Assembly (NCBI GenBank): GCA_905221605.1 | Contig: CAJNDS010002211.1 | Span: 348,989 to 410,988 of the forward strand | DNA length: 62,000 bases | Direction of reading: 5' to 3' | From: Symbiodinium natans | Taxonomy: Eukaryota > Sar > Dinophyceae > Suessiales > Symbiodiniaceae | Part shown: positions 21,130 to 32,869 of the stretch, in pieces | How positions within the stretch are numbered: position 1 is the first letter of the stretch | How the letters are laid out: every line of letters starts with the position of its first letter | Program-made: the position numbers and the translations under genes | The notes under the pieces: model-generated | Database searches by the model: none | What the model saw: only the letters and a program-made list of their open reading frames with translations | What the model was told of the DNA's origin: nothing

Positions 21130-22460
21130 TGAGCCTAAACAAACACCCTTGGCAATGCGTCCCTTTAAATACCCATGTTTTGCCACATCTTCGTTCGTTA
21201 CACCCACCAATGCCATGTGCAAAGCTGCCAGGGCACAGATCTCCGAAGCTAAAGGCTGGTTTTCTTCGAGCCTTCTCTGATCTGGGGCCCTGGCGGCGGC
21301 GCGCTCTAGACGCTGCGCGCTGAGGAGGTGCAGGATCAGCAGCTCCTATGGTCAGCTCTGCAGTGAGCTTTGTTCGACATTCTACCCGCCGCTGCATCGA
21401 AGCAGTTCGGTTTAAACATGTCAATTGGCATGTCGAGCTGCTCCCAGATTCTTCGACGCCGCGGGCCCACGCTACGAGCGCCTCAGACTTTCCCTGTCAG
21501 ATAGCTGGAACCCTTGCGACATTCCTGAACCAGGATGGTGGTGGCCTCACTTTGGGGACCCTCCTGGGGACCCCACCAGCAAGTGATGTGGGTTTGGCTT
21601 TCCTTCGTCTGCGATGTACGCTACTGCACGCGTTGGCGTTGAACCGGCCCGGCTGCCGAGACGGAGCGCGCAAGAATTTACAAGTAGCAAGCAATGCTTC
21701 AGACAAAACGACACAAAAAGCAAACCAACATGTCAAGACGCCCTGCTCAACCCAGCAAGAAACATCGTCAGAGGTCCGTCTTCTCTTCTCGCGAGGGCGG
21801 AAAGTCCCAGGCTTTGTGCTCCCACTGGGCGCAGGGGCAGTCTTCGAGGAGGGCCTACACCGTCCTACATGCCGGGTGGGTGGTATGAGTAGCGCCTCAC
21901 AAGACATCTCGGTCCAGCTGCTACATGTCTCGGGCTGGCTTGCAGGGTGTGGGTGAGCATGTCGAGCCCGTGTACATAGAAATGTTCGAGATGACAGCTT
22001 GATCGCCTGTGAACCGGTGAAGCCTGAGGTGTTAAAGGCTAAAGAGCTATCCTCGGAAACAAAGAAAGAGTATGTCGAACATGGGACATCAAACGACGAA
22101 CATGCTGTAACTACGGATGTCTTCGCCATACAAATATGCTCCGGCTGCCCGAGCGACGACGTCTCTTCGAGGTTTGTGCATGTCAACACAAGCACTCAAA
22201 ATGAAGCATCCTCACCAGGACACAGGACAGTAAATACCATGCACCATTTCGAGCACATATCTCCTGGGAACATCAGGGCGCCAGCTAGAACCGTGCCTGT
22301 GTGCATCGTGCGCGCAACATGCCTGAAAGCGTGCTGGGACATCGGTGGGCTTTTGCTGCTGAATGAACCGATAGCGGGAAACTTTCTGGGGAAGGAGGCA
22401 TGTTGGAACCTGTGGAACCTGTTTCCTGTGTTTCCTCCCTGCACAGTCAACCGATTTGGA
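21130..22460. other. Unassigned sequence with opposing open frames
   Basis: Long frames exist on both strands (plus 21348-21956 and 21999-22694; minus 21497-22195). None shows a recognisable domain, and their amino-acid composition is not clearly protein-like. I cannot choose a strand. Confidence 0.35.
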
Positions 22461-22464
22461 CCCT

Positions 22465-22803
22465 TCACACGGAAACGCTCCCAGCAGCCTGCCGGAAAGA
22501 GAGGCCTGGCAATTGAATGTATAGGCGCACCGCACGAAATATCCGTGCGACGCCCGGACCGGCAGATATCGGATCATCCGAGTCGGATCCCACTGACAGT
22601 CGCTGGACCCCCAAGCAGTCCTCAGATCCTGAGTTCTCGGGCAAACTTGCTTTGGTGCAGGGGGCCCAGACTAAAAAGGGTCCAACGTTACTAACAGGTA
22701 CGACATTGGCATCTTCGAGGGACCTTCCCGGGGGCGCAACCTCCACAAAGAAATCTTTTCCTTCTAAGCTGGGTGTGCGGGCACGGTTTTTACACTCTGA
22801 CAA
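22465..22803 (-). CDS. Candidate coding segment, unrecognised
   Basis: Minus-strand frame with a protein-like stretch: GKDFFVEVAPPGRSLED, then VGPFLVWAPCTKASLPE and a DSDDP acidic patch. No family recognised, and it opens at TTG rather than ATG, so it would be an exon fragment. A plus-strand frame overlaps it. Confidence 0.2.
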   Translation of the reverse strand: MSECKNRARTPSLEGKDFFVEVAPPGRSLEDANVVPVSNVGPFLVWAPCTKASLPENSGSEDCLGVQRLSVGSDSDDPISAGPGVARIFRAVRLYIQLPGLSFRQAAGSVSV

Positions 22804-22856
22804 CAGAATACAACAGAGGTAGGGCCTCCTTCACAGAAAAAAACGCTTTGAAAGGC

Positions 22857-23258
22857 TCACTCCCTTCCCAGTCCCCTCGTTAACACCTTGGGTATAGTGC
22901 TGCCACATACTGTGCCCCACCCTGCCTTTCCGAACCGAAGGAGAGGAGCCCTGGCCAAGCCGATCTTGATTGGCAAGAAGCTGCTGGCATGCCCATTAAT
23001 TACCTTATTCAGGTCGCAACCGGCGCCAAGATCATGGTGCAATCTCATGAAACATCCGATGTTGTGTGGATGAGCGGCGGCTGAGCGCATGAGTTGCGCA
23101 GGTAACTGCCAACGTGTGACAAAATGAGCAACTGCATGTCTGGCCTTCCGTCTAACCATGTTGAGAAGGACGGTACTTCCTTGAGAGTGAACAGGGTCAG
23201 GTCTTACCCCCAAGTCGGAACATGAGCCATGCTTGGGCGGCTGAGGTGGAACTGGCAT
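22857..23258 (-). CDS. Candidate coding segment, unrecognised
   Basis: Minus-strand frame with NMVRRKARHAVAHFVTRWQ and LIFxPIKIG-like hydrophobic content, basic overall. No family recognised. May be an exon; neighbouring minus-strand frames at 22465-22803 and 23367-23816 could belong to the same hypothetical gene. Confidence 0.2.
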   Translation of the reverse strand: MPVPPQPPKHGSCSDLGVRPDPVHSQGSTVLLNMVRRKARHAVAHFVTRWQLPAQLMRSAAAHPHNIGCFMRLHHDLGAGCDLNKVINGHASSFLPIKIGLARAPLLRFGKAGWGTVCGSTIPKVLTRGLGRE

Positions 23259-23366
23259 CCCAGCTCTCTCCCAAACACCTCAAATCCTCAACCCGAAGCC
23301 CAGGAAGGAAACCTGGGCCGCAAGTGGCCCGAAACCCCATGAGTTTCGAGTTCTAGGGGCATGCAT

Positions 23367-23816
23367 CTACAACTTTTGGTAGCGGAGCAGAACAGAAGGA
23401 AGCGGCACATCCACCACTCCCGCAAGGAATGCAGGACCCTGTCTCTCCTCAGAATTCTCTTCGTCGCTCTCCGCCTCTTCCTTAGTGTTACTTAGCAGGG
23501 CCCAAGAATGGTGCTTGTGCCTCAGCACAGAACTCAGCATGCGATTTAAAAACACTCGACCCACAGACATGCGACCAAGGAGCATCCAGCAAAGACTCGA
23601 GCAAGGCCTGCAGGTTCTGGAAACCGGCTGTTCTGGGCTTGTGGGCTGAGTTTGGAGACTTTGGCACAGCATTGAAGAACTACTCCGTTCTGCAACCATC
23701 TGTTTAGCAGTCGCGACATGAAGTTGGACATGCAAGCCGGCAAGGTTTCCTTTTTGACAGAACTGTGTGCTGCGTGCCTGCTTCACTACTTCGTTGAATT
23801 CTCGTGAACGCTGCAT
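23367..23816 (-). CDS. Candidate coding segment, unrecognised
   Basis: Frame of 149 codons from an ATG. It carries an acidic patch (KEEAESDEENSEERQ, about residues 111-125) after a Cys/Ser/Leu-rich middle. No domain recognised. It could be a terminal exon or chance. Confidence 0.22.
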   Translation of the reverse strand: MQRSREFNEVVKQARSTQFCQKGNLAGLHVQLHVATAKQMVAERSSSSMLCQSLQTQPTSPEQPVSRTCRPCSSLCWMLLGRMSVGRVFLNRMLSSVLRHKHHSWALLSNTKEEAESDEENSEERQGPAFLAGVVDVPLPSVLLRYQKL

Positions 23817-23887
23817 GGCAAGGGCACAGGGCTACGCGGACTACGGGAGGGTTCAAAAAAGAACTGTTGCAAAGGCCGAGGCAACGA

Positions 23888-24150
23888 TCTATACATACAA
23901 TATGAAAACATAGAGCAGACATTGCATTTTACAATACATACTGAAGACATAAACATATGTAGTCTAAATCTACATATAGATTGTGTAGGCATGCATGCGG
24001 ACGAGACAGGACAACACAGGACAAGACAACACAAAGCAAAACCATTCGAGGCGATACAATACCAGTACCATACAGAATGAATGCAACACGAAGTCCACTG
24101 CAAAACACAATACAGACAATACACAATACAATGCTACACCTCACGTCGAA
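23888..24150. repeat. Degenerate ACAATAC/ACAGGACAA-rich tract
   Basis: Imperfect repeats of ACAATACA, ACATA and ACAGGACAA words. No gene. Confidence 0.55.
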
Positions 24151-24159
24151 AGCACTATA

Positions 24160-25455
24160 TAGAGGCCTCCAGCGGCTGCCCCCGTGTGGAGGCCAGTGCT
24201 GAAGCAAGGACCTCCGTGAAGCCGTCCTTAGGAGACACAAGCTGAGATGCATCGAGTTGCTTCTCGGCCTATGCACTTGGTTTATCGGATGTTCCGATGT
24301 TGCCCTGCTTTACCACCTAGGCTGATTAAAGCGAAATTGCGAATTTCTGGGAAGCCCCTTCTCTTCGGCATCTTACTTCTGAAAGAAAGATTTAAGGGCA
24401 ACACCTATTTGAACTTGCTGGTTTGTTGGGGACGGTACAGCGCTAGGTCTGGGGCAGCCAAAATGCCAATCTTTTTGCTATGTTGTGTGCACTGCAGGCT
24501 ACCATGATTGCCATCTGGCACTGACAAGAAAAGTGTGCGGGGTAGCCAGAAGGACACGTGCCTTAGTCAAACTTGACGCATTCACTGGTTTGTCTACACA
24601 TGTCACATGGAGCATTTGGTCTAAACTATGCTCACACAGAGCAGGAATGCTGTATTGCATCCACACACAACACAAAAACGAGCGCAGAGAAAACCCCAAA
24701 TCGTCGACACGAAAAATGAAGAATGGCAAGCTGTCTGGGAGCCTGGCGGAGGACACCTCCGTCCAAGCATCCGCAACTGTCACAGACGTAGACCCAGGTC
24801 TCAGTTATAGGCCGCAGGCATCCCGAACTGAAGTCAGTTGGGACAACGGTAGACTTCAGAGATCTTCCGGGGCAAACCCAAAATCGCAGGTTGACCCGTG
24901 AGCCCACGCAGAGGCTTGTTTTACATCAGCTAATTTCGGAGGATCATCCTGATCTCATAAGCAATCCTTTCGAGTATCATGCAAGGTTCAAAAGAAAGTG
25001 ACTCTAATTTCTTCGTTCGACTTGAGAACTTATTCGTGGAGCTAATCTGGACGGGCAAACAGTTCAATTCCAGAGAATGGGAGCAAAGGTCCGCTCCAGC
25101 CTCAGACGCGCAGGCTCTAACCTCCAGAAGCTTGCGCATTGCTATGTGGCCGCCTGATGTAGAAAATAAAGGTCGGTGAGCTCACCCAGCAGACTCAGAT
25201 GTTTCAGATTTCTTTACACCATAATATGAATCAACACAATTCTTGAAGTAAAGCACAACCATAAACTCGAGAACTGCACTACACCAGTCGAAACCTAACC
25301 CCGAAAGCCTGCTGTGCTCCAGGCAACTCCTGCAGTTCCACGTGAATCTCCAAACCCCGCCTCAGAAGCGGCAGCAGGCTTCTTACCCGCAGAAGAGAAC
25401 ATGAGAACATGTCAAGGCTACTAAAATGGCCGCAGGTCTGTTTAACCTCGATCAC
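24160..25455. other. Unassigned sequence
   Basis: No recognisable gene. A plus-strand frame at 24979-25179 reads ESDSNFFVRLENLFVELIW, which is protein-like but unidentified. Confidence 0.35.
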
Positions 25456-25457
25456 GA

Positions 25458-25493
25458 AAACCCTAAACCCACTAAACCCTAAACCGTCAACTG
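25458..25493 (-). repeat. Telomere-like island
   Basis: ACCCTAAACCCACTAAACCC-type sequence, C-strand orientation. Confidence 0.65.
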
Positions 25494-25711
25494 GGCTTAG
25501 CAAGATGGCACCTTTGGAGTAGGTCCAGTCTTTGAACGCTCGGAGAGTAGTGAAGGGCTGAAGGACCAGTGCCATCCTCCCTGGCTCGAGGGACCAGTAT
25601 ATACAATATATGGGGTCTGAGTCTGGGGTTCATTCTCTCCAAACCTTCTAAGGCTTCTAAGGCGGTTGAAAGGCCCATTACAAAACCGAGAACGACCAAA
25701 CCTACGAGTAG

Positions 25712-27676
25712 CTATGTGTGTGTGGATACGTGGTGTATGTGGCGTGTGTGGCATGTGTGCCGTGTGTGGCGTGTGCGGCAAGGGGCGCGTGGGGGCGGTG
25801 CGGTGAATGTGGCGTGTGCGGCGCGTGCGGGGAGTGCAGTGCGTGCCGTGCGCGCTGGGCGTGCTGTGCGCGCCGTGCGTGCCGTGCGCGCCGTGAGTGC
25901 CGTGCGCGCTTTGAGTGCGCGCGTGCGCGCCGTGAGTGTGCATGTGCGCGTGTGCGGGCGGGTGCGGGCGTGCGTGCGCCGGTGCGTCGTGCGTGTGTGT
26001 GCATGCGGGTGAACGCGGTGCGCAGGTGTGCGCGTCGCGCGTGTGCGCGTGTGTTCGCGTGTGCGCGTGTGTTCGCGAGTGCGCGCGCGCGCGCGCGCGT
26101 CCGTTTGCGTGTGCCAGTGCAAGTGCGAGAGCGAGTGCGAGTGCGTGTGCGTGCGTGTGCGCGTGCGTGTGCGCGTGCGGGTGCACGTGCGGGTGCGCGT
26201 GCGTTTGTTGGAAGAGAACGCTAGTGTTGGGCTCAGCTGCTTTGAAACCGGTCGCGCCTGCTGCACTTCTGGCAGCCCGGCCAGCGCGGCACGCATGGCC
26301 CTTTCGAAGCCCTCCAGATCGAGCTTCATATAGTCCGTGACATTTTCCGAGGCATCTTCGACATAAACGTGGTAGTATCGAAGCCAGGTCGATCCCCCGT
26401 CCATGTTCCAGTACGTGGCATACCGGATCAGGTTGGGGTTGCCCTCGTGGGTGCAGCCTCGCACCTTGTAAGCATTTTGAGAACAGATGAACTCAACTGC
26501 TGCAGGGCGTCCTGTGCATGGCATCCACAGCACATTAGACATGCCTGTTCCATGAGGGCCAAACGCCACGGCTGCTGAATTGAAGAGACGATGTTGCTGA
26601 GCGAAAGTGACCTTCTTGCCTTCCCAGGTGCCGTTGAAAATGACCAGCGACTCGGGACGCTTGTACTGGGTCATGTATTTGCGGGTAATCTCCAAAACTT
26701 TGTCCACGTGCTCCGGAATCAACCAACGCCCATGCCCAGAGTCTTTGGGCTCTCGAGCAGCATACACGATTGACCTGATGGGCTCCTGCGGATGTACGCT
26801 GAACAGGTGCTGCCGCATGTTTCTGAAGAGCTCCCAGCTCCGTAGAAGTTCCGGGTGGCTCACTGCAGCAACAGGCACCAGCACGTAAAGGGTCTTGGCA
26901 CAAACAGTGCGCCCTCGCGGAATGAACTTGGCTCTGTTTAAAAATGCCGGATCAAACCACGCCAAGAATTCTCGCATTTTGGTGAACGTCTTCAAGCCAT
27001 CACCCCACGTTGCGTCAGAGTTCTCTTCCATGATCAGTGTGGCATTCGGATAGCGGTTTGCCAGCCAGACTAATGGAGGAAGGATGTCATGGTTCGCTGC
27101 CCCGTAGATAAACCTTCCAAAGGAGAAGCCGCGAAAGAAAACTGCGGATCCGCTCAGATGCTCGTCGCACGTAGACAGGTCTGCAGGATTGGCCAAGGTA
27201 GTATACCAGTTTTTCCAACCGGCACTTCCCAGAACTGCGTTGTCCTTGCAGCCTACAATGAGCGTCTTCCAATCTTGGGGTACTTCAGTGAAAGGTGTGT
27301 ACTGCATCCCTCCCGATGGTATTTCGACAATCTGAAAGGTTTGGCTGGCATCCAACCCAGTCAGCTTTTCGAACTGATACCTGAAGCCCTGGTATGCCGC
27401 CTGGTTTCGCTTGTTTTTGACGTGAGCTGATGCCAGTAGCTTTGCCGCTTTCGGGTGGAAGTGCTCGGAGGTACACTGCACACTGTCATGGGAAGGCCAG
27501 GACGTGAAAGTTGAGGCATGTGTTTTCGCACGTTTCCGTCCCACAGATTTCTGCTCGAAAGTCAGTGACGAGTTCTCCTCAGAATGTACAGATGACAAGA
27601 TCCGTGGCAACGTTATCATCATCGTTAAAGCTGCCAGGAACATCGACACCCGGATGATAGCAGTCAATTTCACCAT
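25712..27676 (-). CDS. GT61-type glycosyltransferase, type II membrane protein
   Basis: A single uninterrupted frame of 654 codons opens at ATG 27676 (context GGCCATGGTG). Residues 5-27 are hydrophobic after a basic start, a likely signal anchor, suggesting a Golgi or ER luminal enzyme. Residues ~175-440 match the GT61/DUF563 pattern: HDILPPLVWLANRYP (196-210), RSIVYAAREP (301-310) and AVAFGPHGTGMSNVLWMP (369-386), the family's HG-(A/T)-G block, followed by AAVEFI. Possible N-glycosylation sites lie at residues 35, 211, 348 and 445. Family members transfer sugars such as xylose or GlcNAc; the substrate here is unknown. From residue ~490 the frame enters the GT/GC microsatellite, adding ~165 low-complexity residues before TAG at 25712. 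No intron is apparent. A T-rich tract about 20 bases upstream of the ATG could serve trans-splicing; no spliced-leader relic is seen. Confidence 0.85.
   Translation of the reverse strand: MVKLTAIIRVSMFLAALTMMITLPRILSSVHSEENSSLTFEQKSVGRKRAKTHASTFTSWPSHDSVQCTSEHFHPKAAKLLASAHVKNKRNQAAYQGFRYQFEKLTGLDASQTFQIVEIPSGGMQYTPFTEVPQDWKTLIVGCKDNAVLGSAGWKNWYTTLANPADLSTCDEHLSGSAVFFRGFSFGRFIYGAANHDILPPLVWLANRYPNATLIMEENSDATWGDGLKTFTKMREFLAWFDPAFLNRAKFIPRGRTVCAKTLYVLVPVAAVSHPELLRSWELFRNMRQHLFSVHPQEPIRSIVYAAREPKDSGHGRWLIPEHVDKVLEITRKYMTQYKRPESLVIFNGTWEGKKVTFAQQHRLFNSAAVAFGPHGTGMSNVLWMPCTGRPAAVEFICSQNAYKVRGCTHEGNPNLIRYATYWNMDGGSTWLRYYHVYVEDASENVTDYMKLDLEGFERAMRAALAGLPEVQQARPVSKQLSPTLAFSSNKRTRTRTCTRTRTRTRTRTHTHSHSLSHLHWHTQTDARARARTREHTRTREHTRTRATRTPAHRVHPHAHTRTTHRRTHARTRPHTRTCTLTARTRALKARTALTARTARTARTARPARTARTALPARAAHATFTAPPPRAPCRTRHTRHTCHTRHIHHVSTHT
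25715..26209. repeat. GTGC/GTGT microsatellite inside the glycosyltransferase frame
   Basis: Interrupted GTGCGTGT, GCGTGCC and GTGTGGC words on plus. On the minus strand this tract is read in frame as an Arg/Thr/His/Ala-only C-terminal tail of the gene at 25712-27676. Confidence 0.85.
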
Positions 27677-27679
27677 GGC

Positions 27680-29590
27680 CGCACAGCAAGAATATAAAAA
27701 AGGGACTTAGCGACTTATATGAGCAGTGTTCTTGCTGTTTGGAAAGCTCCCATTTAGATTTTGTTGACCTCCTCTCGCTACGGGAACGCATCTCGGTAGA
27801 ACAGGTTACGCCAGGGTACGCGGGCTGTGTGGTTAAGGAAGGCCTCTGAACACCTACGCGCCTCGCAAACGTTCAAATCGTCAAAAAGCATCGGTCTTCT
27901 GAGACAGACGCCTACACCCAGGCTGCACGCAGCCTACGACGCGTACGCGGATAGTACACACAGCCATACACTGCCCTATCCTCACACCCCATCTACGGTC
28001 TATGACTCATGCAGCTTGCCTACGCGACTCCCCGCAAGGAAACATGGCGGCGCAGGCGATTTCCGATGATCCTACAATTTAGAGTTCGTCGACGGTGACC
28101 CCTGAGGCTCGTGGGCTGCTGCAGTATTTTAGCTGGTGGCGAAACTTGCAGTGTATGGCGGCTGAACTTACGTTCCTTTTCAGAGACTGACGATGCCACT
28201 GCTGGTCTGGTCAAAACATGGTAGTCCGGGTGACAGGCCAAATCAGCGTCGCCTGCACGGCAGGCGTTTCATCTGCTGGAAGTGTTCCACAACAAGATGT
28301 GTCTCATGCATGGTGCATGGCTGGCCTACTCGGCCTACTCGTCTCAAAAGACTGGCTTTCGGATATACTGTGTGGGACAGTGTGGGTGTAGGAACAAGTC
28401 GCAACACTTTGAGCTGGCCAAGCTGAGCTTGGCAGCATCGGCTCTTGATACGCAGTACAGTACCGAGACATTCCTCAACCTAGTGCAATGGGACATGGAC
28501 CGAATGGACCGCTTTCCAAAGCAACAGAGCATGTATCCATATGAGGGAACCCACTTGCGAGCTGTCCGCGACTTGCTTTGGGATGGAGACGTCGCACAAT
28601 TGAACATAGTGGAACACACGGCCGACATCGGCCGACCCTGCATCCACCTAGACCCTTCCGGCCATAGCCTGGAGCCGATGGGTACCCATCTCTCCGCGAC
28701 GTACCTCTGCAGTTTGTGACCACCACAGAACCCGCGCTCCCAAGAATCTCACAAGTGACAAGGGAGACGAAACCATCTGTGGGCCTTGGCCACGCTCGTG
28801 AGCCGTGGAGGTATGCGGCCATCTGGGTGGCTGGGACAAGAACGTGAGAACCGCGGCAAAAGACCCCCAAATGATCTGAAAGCTTGGCATTGCTCAGCAT
28901 TGCTTAGCCGCTTCGCCATCTCTCGAGTGCCAAGCCATATCTCTGTGAGAAGGCGATGAACCAGTTCGACAGCTGCTCTTGCAGACCTGAGCAGGAGAGT
29001 GATATGATGAGGTCCTTGGGGCTCACTATGGTTCATTCTTTGGACCACTTAGTTGAACCCCGCTTGCCTGGCAGGGGCTGGTTTGGGCAGGTCAAAACCA
29101 CATTTTTGGGGCTGCCGGTCCATGTGCAAGACTGGTTCCCCGAATCACATCCATACATCCATGAGTCCAAAGCTTGCAGGTGCCGACTGGCAATATCTAC
29201 CAATGTCTCCAAGAACAAATTCGAAAGGACAGGGACAGGTATCCCCATTCGAGTGTCTGAATCGACGTCTCACAAACCCAAACATACCCAAACCCAATCC
29301 ATCTATACAATCAAGCATCATAAAAGTCAAAAACCCACTCAAAAAGAAACATCATCATGCCATCCACTTGGTGAAAAAACTGTCATTGCCCAAACCGAGG
29401 ACAGAAAGCGCCAGCCTTTGCACAACAACGCACAGCCCCACCAGAGAAGCGCAACGTGCACTGGAAAGCCCAGATGCGATTTGAAGGCATAGGTCTGCCT
29501 CGTCGATCAATCATACCTCTCAACGATGCCTGAACGATCAAGGTCTTTCTAACGGGTCTTTCTAACGTAAGGCGCGTAAGCTGCGCGTAA
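27680..29590. other. Mostly unassigned; candidate frame 28282-28719 (+)
   Basis: No recognisable family. The plus-strand frame 28282-28719 (FRIYCVGQCGCRNKSQHFE, then LNLVQWDMDRMDRFPK) and a minus-strand frame 28749-29048 (ITLLLRSARAAVELVHRL) look weakly protein-like but are unidentified and may be chance. Confidence 0.25.
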
Positions 29591-29597
29591 GCACCAA

Positions 29598-30098
29598 GCA
29601 CGTTCTCTCACGTGCGTCATGACAGCTGAGTCGCCCGTGCTCTACGTCAAGAATCTGCTCGATCCAGCGCGTTCTCCCTCGTTCGTCATGATAGCTGAGT
29701 CGCTTGCTCCACACTAGCGGATTCTGCTCGACCCAGCGCGTTCTACTACAATGCCATGTCAGGATAGCTATTTCGCTGGTGCTATGACCAGAGCGTTCTG
29801 GGTCACCATGAGGGTTGAGTCGCCCATCTGTACATTGGGACTCTGCTGCCAGAGTGTTCTCCTGCGTTGTTATGATAACATATGATAACTGAGTCGCTTG
29901 TGCACATTATAGCATTCTGCCCGACCCCACGCGTTCTCCCGCGATTGTCAAGATAGCTGATTGCAGATTCTGCTTGACCCAGCGCAGTCTCCCACGTTTG
30001 TCATGATGTGAATCGCCCGTGCTATACGTTAAGACTTTGCTCGATCCAGCGAGTTCTCTCGCGTTTCTGATGATAACTGCGTCACTTGCGCCATATTT
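29598..30098. repeat. Degenerate tandem repeat, ~72 bp unit, about 7 copies
   Basis: The unit contains GCGTTCTCCC, TTTGTCATGATAGCTGAGTC, GCCCGTGCT and TCTGCTCGACCCA in fixed order. Copies diverge and some are truncated. No tRNA-like box or coding frame seen. Confidence 0.75.
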
Positions 30099-30099
30099 G

Positions 30100-32040
30100 C
30101 GCAGCGTGCTACATTGCAAACCCGCTTCCCCCCATTGAACGCCAAACGGTAACGCCTTCCATGTTTTTTCTCCCCCAATGATTGGCATGAAAAACAATGC
30201 CGGGCTTAGCCTTTCACAATTCACAGTACCCGGTGCTAGGAGCCGTTGTTGCTGTTGCCGTTGCTGCTGCAATCGCTGCTACAGTCGGCGTTGCCGTGGT
30301 TGCTGTTGCAGCATTGTGTGGTTCTACAAATTGGGACGGGGGAAGTCGACCAGCAATCTGCGTGTTGCAGCGATCGCACCAAGGGCAACTCACCCCACAC
30401 AGGATGACAAGCCATTGTTGGGCAGCACATTTGGTTAGTAAATGAAAGAGGCAATAAGAATTTTACGCAACTTCTGAGCAAACACCCTTTCTCTTGCGAG
30501 TCTCGCAGGCCTGCTTCCGAAGATAAATTTGCAGGTTTCAGCTGGAACGGTGAACAATGCGGAACAATGTGTATCAGCACGTGTTCGGGGTGACGAAATC
30601 GGGTCGCAAGCCCCTGAAAGGATTCTCAAAGGCTTCGGTATGGAAGCAATCTATAGAAATGGAATGAATGATGATCTTTATGTTTTTTAATAGAATACAG
30701 GAAAACAAACACAAAACAAACACAAACTTAATCACGATGTAAAATTCTAGGCCAGCACGGCTAAGAGCCAAGCTTTGGCACAGGTCCGCCTGGCATGGAC
30801 CGGCCTGAGCGCGACCAGAGAGTGCTCAAACTGTGCTCAAACTGGTAGAGGATTTAGGGTTTTAATGGGCAGACGGTTGCTGCGTTCTTTGTGGGTGGGG
30901 ATGTCACCATGAAGATGGCTTTGGCAACCTTACGTATATGCATTTGGCAGCCCAGGCAAGGCATCTTTGCGTGCGAATACAGACTAAGTGCAGAAACTTA
31001 ATGAGCACCGCCCTTGCCGGGAGTCCGGCAACGCAATGAACCCCAGGATTCCGCATTGGTACTTCCTAAACACTCTTTGACCCCTGCGGGCGCTGAAGGC
31101 TCGGTTCCGGCGGCGCGCACTGCCTCGACCTTTGCAAGCTGCGTGCATTGGCACAGTTTCACGAAAAGTATGGCACGGCGCTGCCCCATTCAAGGGCTCA
31201 GGAATCTTCAGAAGACAGCCTGAGGGCAAGGCCATGCGCGATAAGTGGACAGCCGCTCCTTCCACCTGCGAAGTTCGGGCACAGGGCACAGGCTTTACAG
31301 GACAGGTCTTTACAGTGTGACAGGACCTCGTGCCATCAGCATAGCATCACAATGCAGCACAGGTGCTGCAGATAAACCCAGATGGTCAAAATGGGACACG
31401 GCATATGTGTTCAGATGGTGCGTTGATGGCGTTCGCAGCTCGCTAGCCAGCCACCCACCCTTGCACAGCCATCCGGTGTATGCATCTGCACATGACCCGA
31501 CCTTTTGCGACATTCTGAACCTCAACTTGCGTTTACATGCAAACCTCCTCGAAACTCACTCCGCAGATCTTTCCAAGGTGTCTGTGGAGCCCCTCCCGCC
31601 CTACTATCCCCCCCATGCAATAGGGGGCCCAGGCCATGGACGTGGCGCTCGGAGCCCAGCTAGGTCGCCTCAGAAGAAGGAAGAAGAAAGGAGAGCATCA
31701 AAAAAAGAGTAAAAAAGTCAGATATATGCGCATAAACGAATCGCACGTTGGTGTCTATTGCTCCGCAGATACTTGGATGCACCTGTGCAGATGCAAGCGC
31801 GTATGTAGTGTATGTACCCGAGTGTGTGCATCAATGCACGTAATCAGGATCACTTGCACGTGCCCGTGGTCAAGTCAGTGCTTTCCTCATGGTGCTTCGT
31901 TGGCCCAAGTACTACCATGGACATGTGCCTGCTCTGTAAGAGGCTCAGAATATCTCAGAATGACATCCTGTGTGTGTGATGCTCTTTTGTGTGCACTGTG
32001 AAGTCTCCAGCGCATGTTCGGCGAATCCACCATCCCCCCC
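30100..32040. other. Unassigned sequence; GCTGTTGCC-rich patch at 30240-30320
   Basis: A degenerate GTTGCTGTT/GCTGCT patch gives an Ala/Val-rich frame at 30197-30445 that is probably a by-product. The plus frame 31245-31712 includes HDPTFCDILNLNLRLHANL and ends in a Lys/Glu-rich tail; unidentified. A weak telomere-like word (GATTTAGGGTTTTAATGG) lies near 30848. Confidence 0.35.
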
Positions 32041-32049
32041 GCCCCTCCA

Positions 32050-32080
<31 letters not shown>

Positions 32081-32146
32081 CCACCCACCCACCCACCCAC
32101 CCACACCACACACACCCACCCACCCACCCACCCACCCACCCACCCA

Positions 32147-32185
<39 letters not shown>

Positions 32186-32199
32186 GCGCGCGCGCGCAT

Positions 32200-32234
<35 letters not shown>

Positions 32235-32496
32235 CCCACGAACGAACGAACGAACGAACGAACGAACGAACGAACGAACGAACGAACGAACACGAACGAA
32301 CACACGCACACACACACGAACGAACACGAACGAACACAACACGCACACACCACGCACACGCACACCACACACACGCACACCCGCACACACCCACCCGCAC
32401 ACGCACCACACACAAACACACACACCACCCGACACACACAACAACACACAACACACCCACACAACACACACACACCCACCCACCCCACCCACCCCA

Positions 32497-32540
<44 letters not shown>

Positions 32541-32556
32541 CACCCACACACCCACA

Positions 32557-32647
<91 letters not shown>

Positions 32648-32653
32648 ACACGC

Positions 32654-32690
<37 letters not shown>

Positions 32691-32699
32691 GAGACAGAC

Positions 32700-32746
<47 letters not shown>

Positions 32747-32865
32747 CACACACACACACACAGAGACGCGCGCGCGCACACACCCACACGCTCAGACGCT
32801 CACACGCCCACACGCCCAAATGCCCACACACCCACACGCCCACACGCCCACACCCATGCTCCCAC
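32050..32865. repeat. Composite AC-rich microsatellite array
   Basis: Successive blocks of different motifs: AC (32052-32079), ACCC (32080-32145), ACGC (32146-32232), CGAA (32235-32295), mixed ACAC/ACGA, ACCC, ACGC (32495-32540), AC (32560-32645), GACA (32688-32745), then ACACGCCC. All six frames are open only because of the motif; none is annotated as a gene. Confidence 0.95.
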
Positions 32866-32869
32866 ACAA

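Noticed and set aside
29598-30098. Cluster of tRNA-like words (GTTCTC, TCGATCC)
   Set aside because: No acceptor-stem pairing, no proper A/B boxes and no anticodon arm; the words come from a 72 bp repeat.
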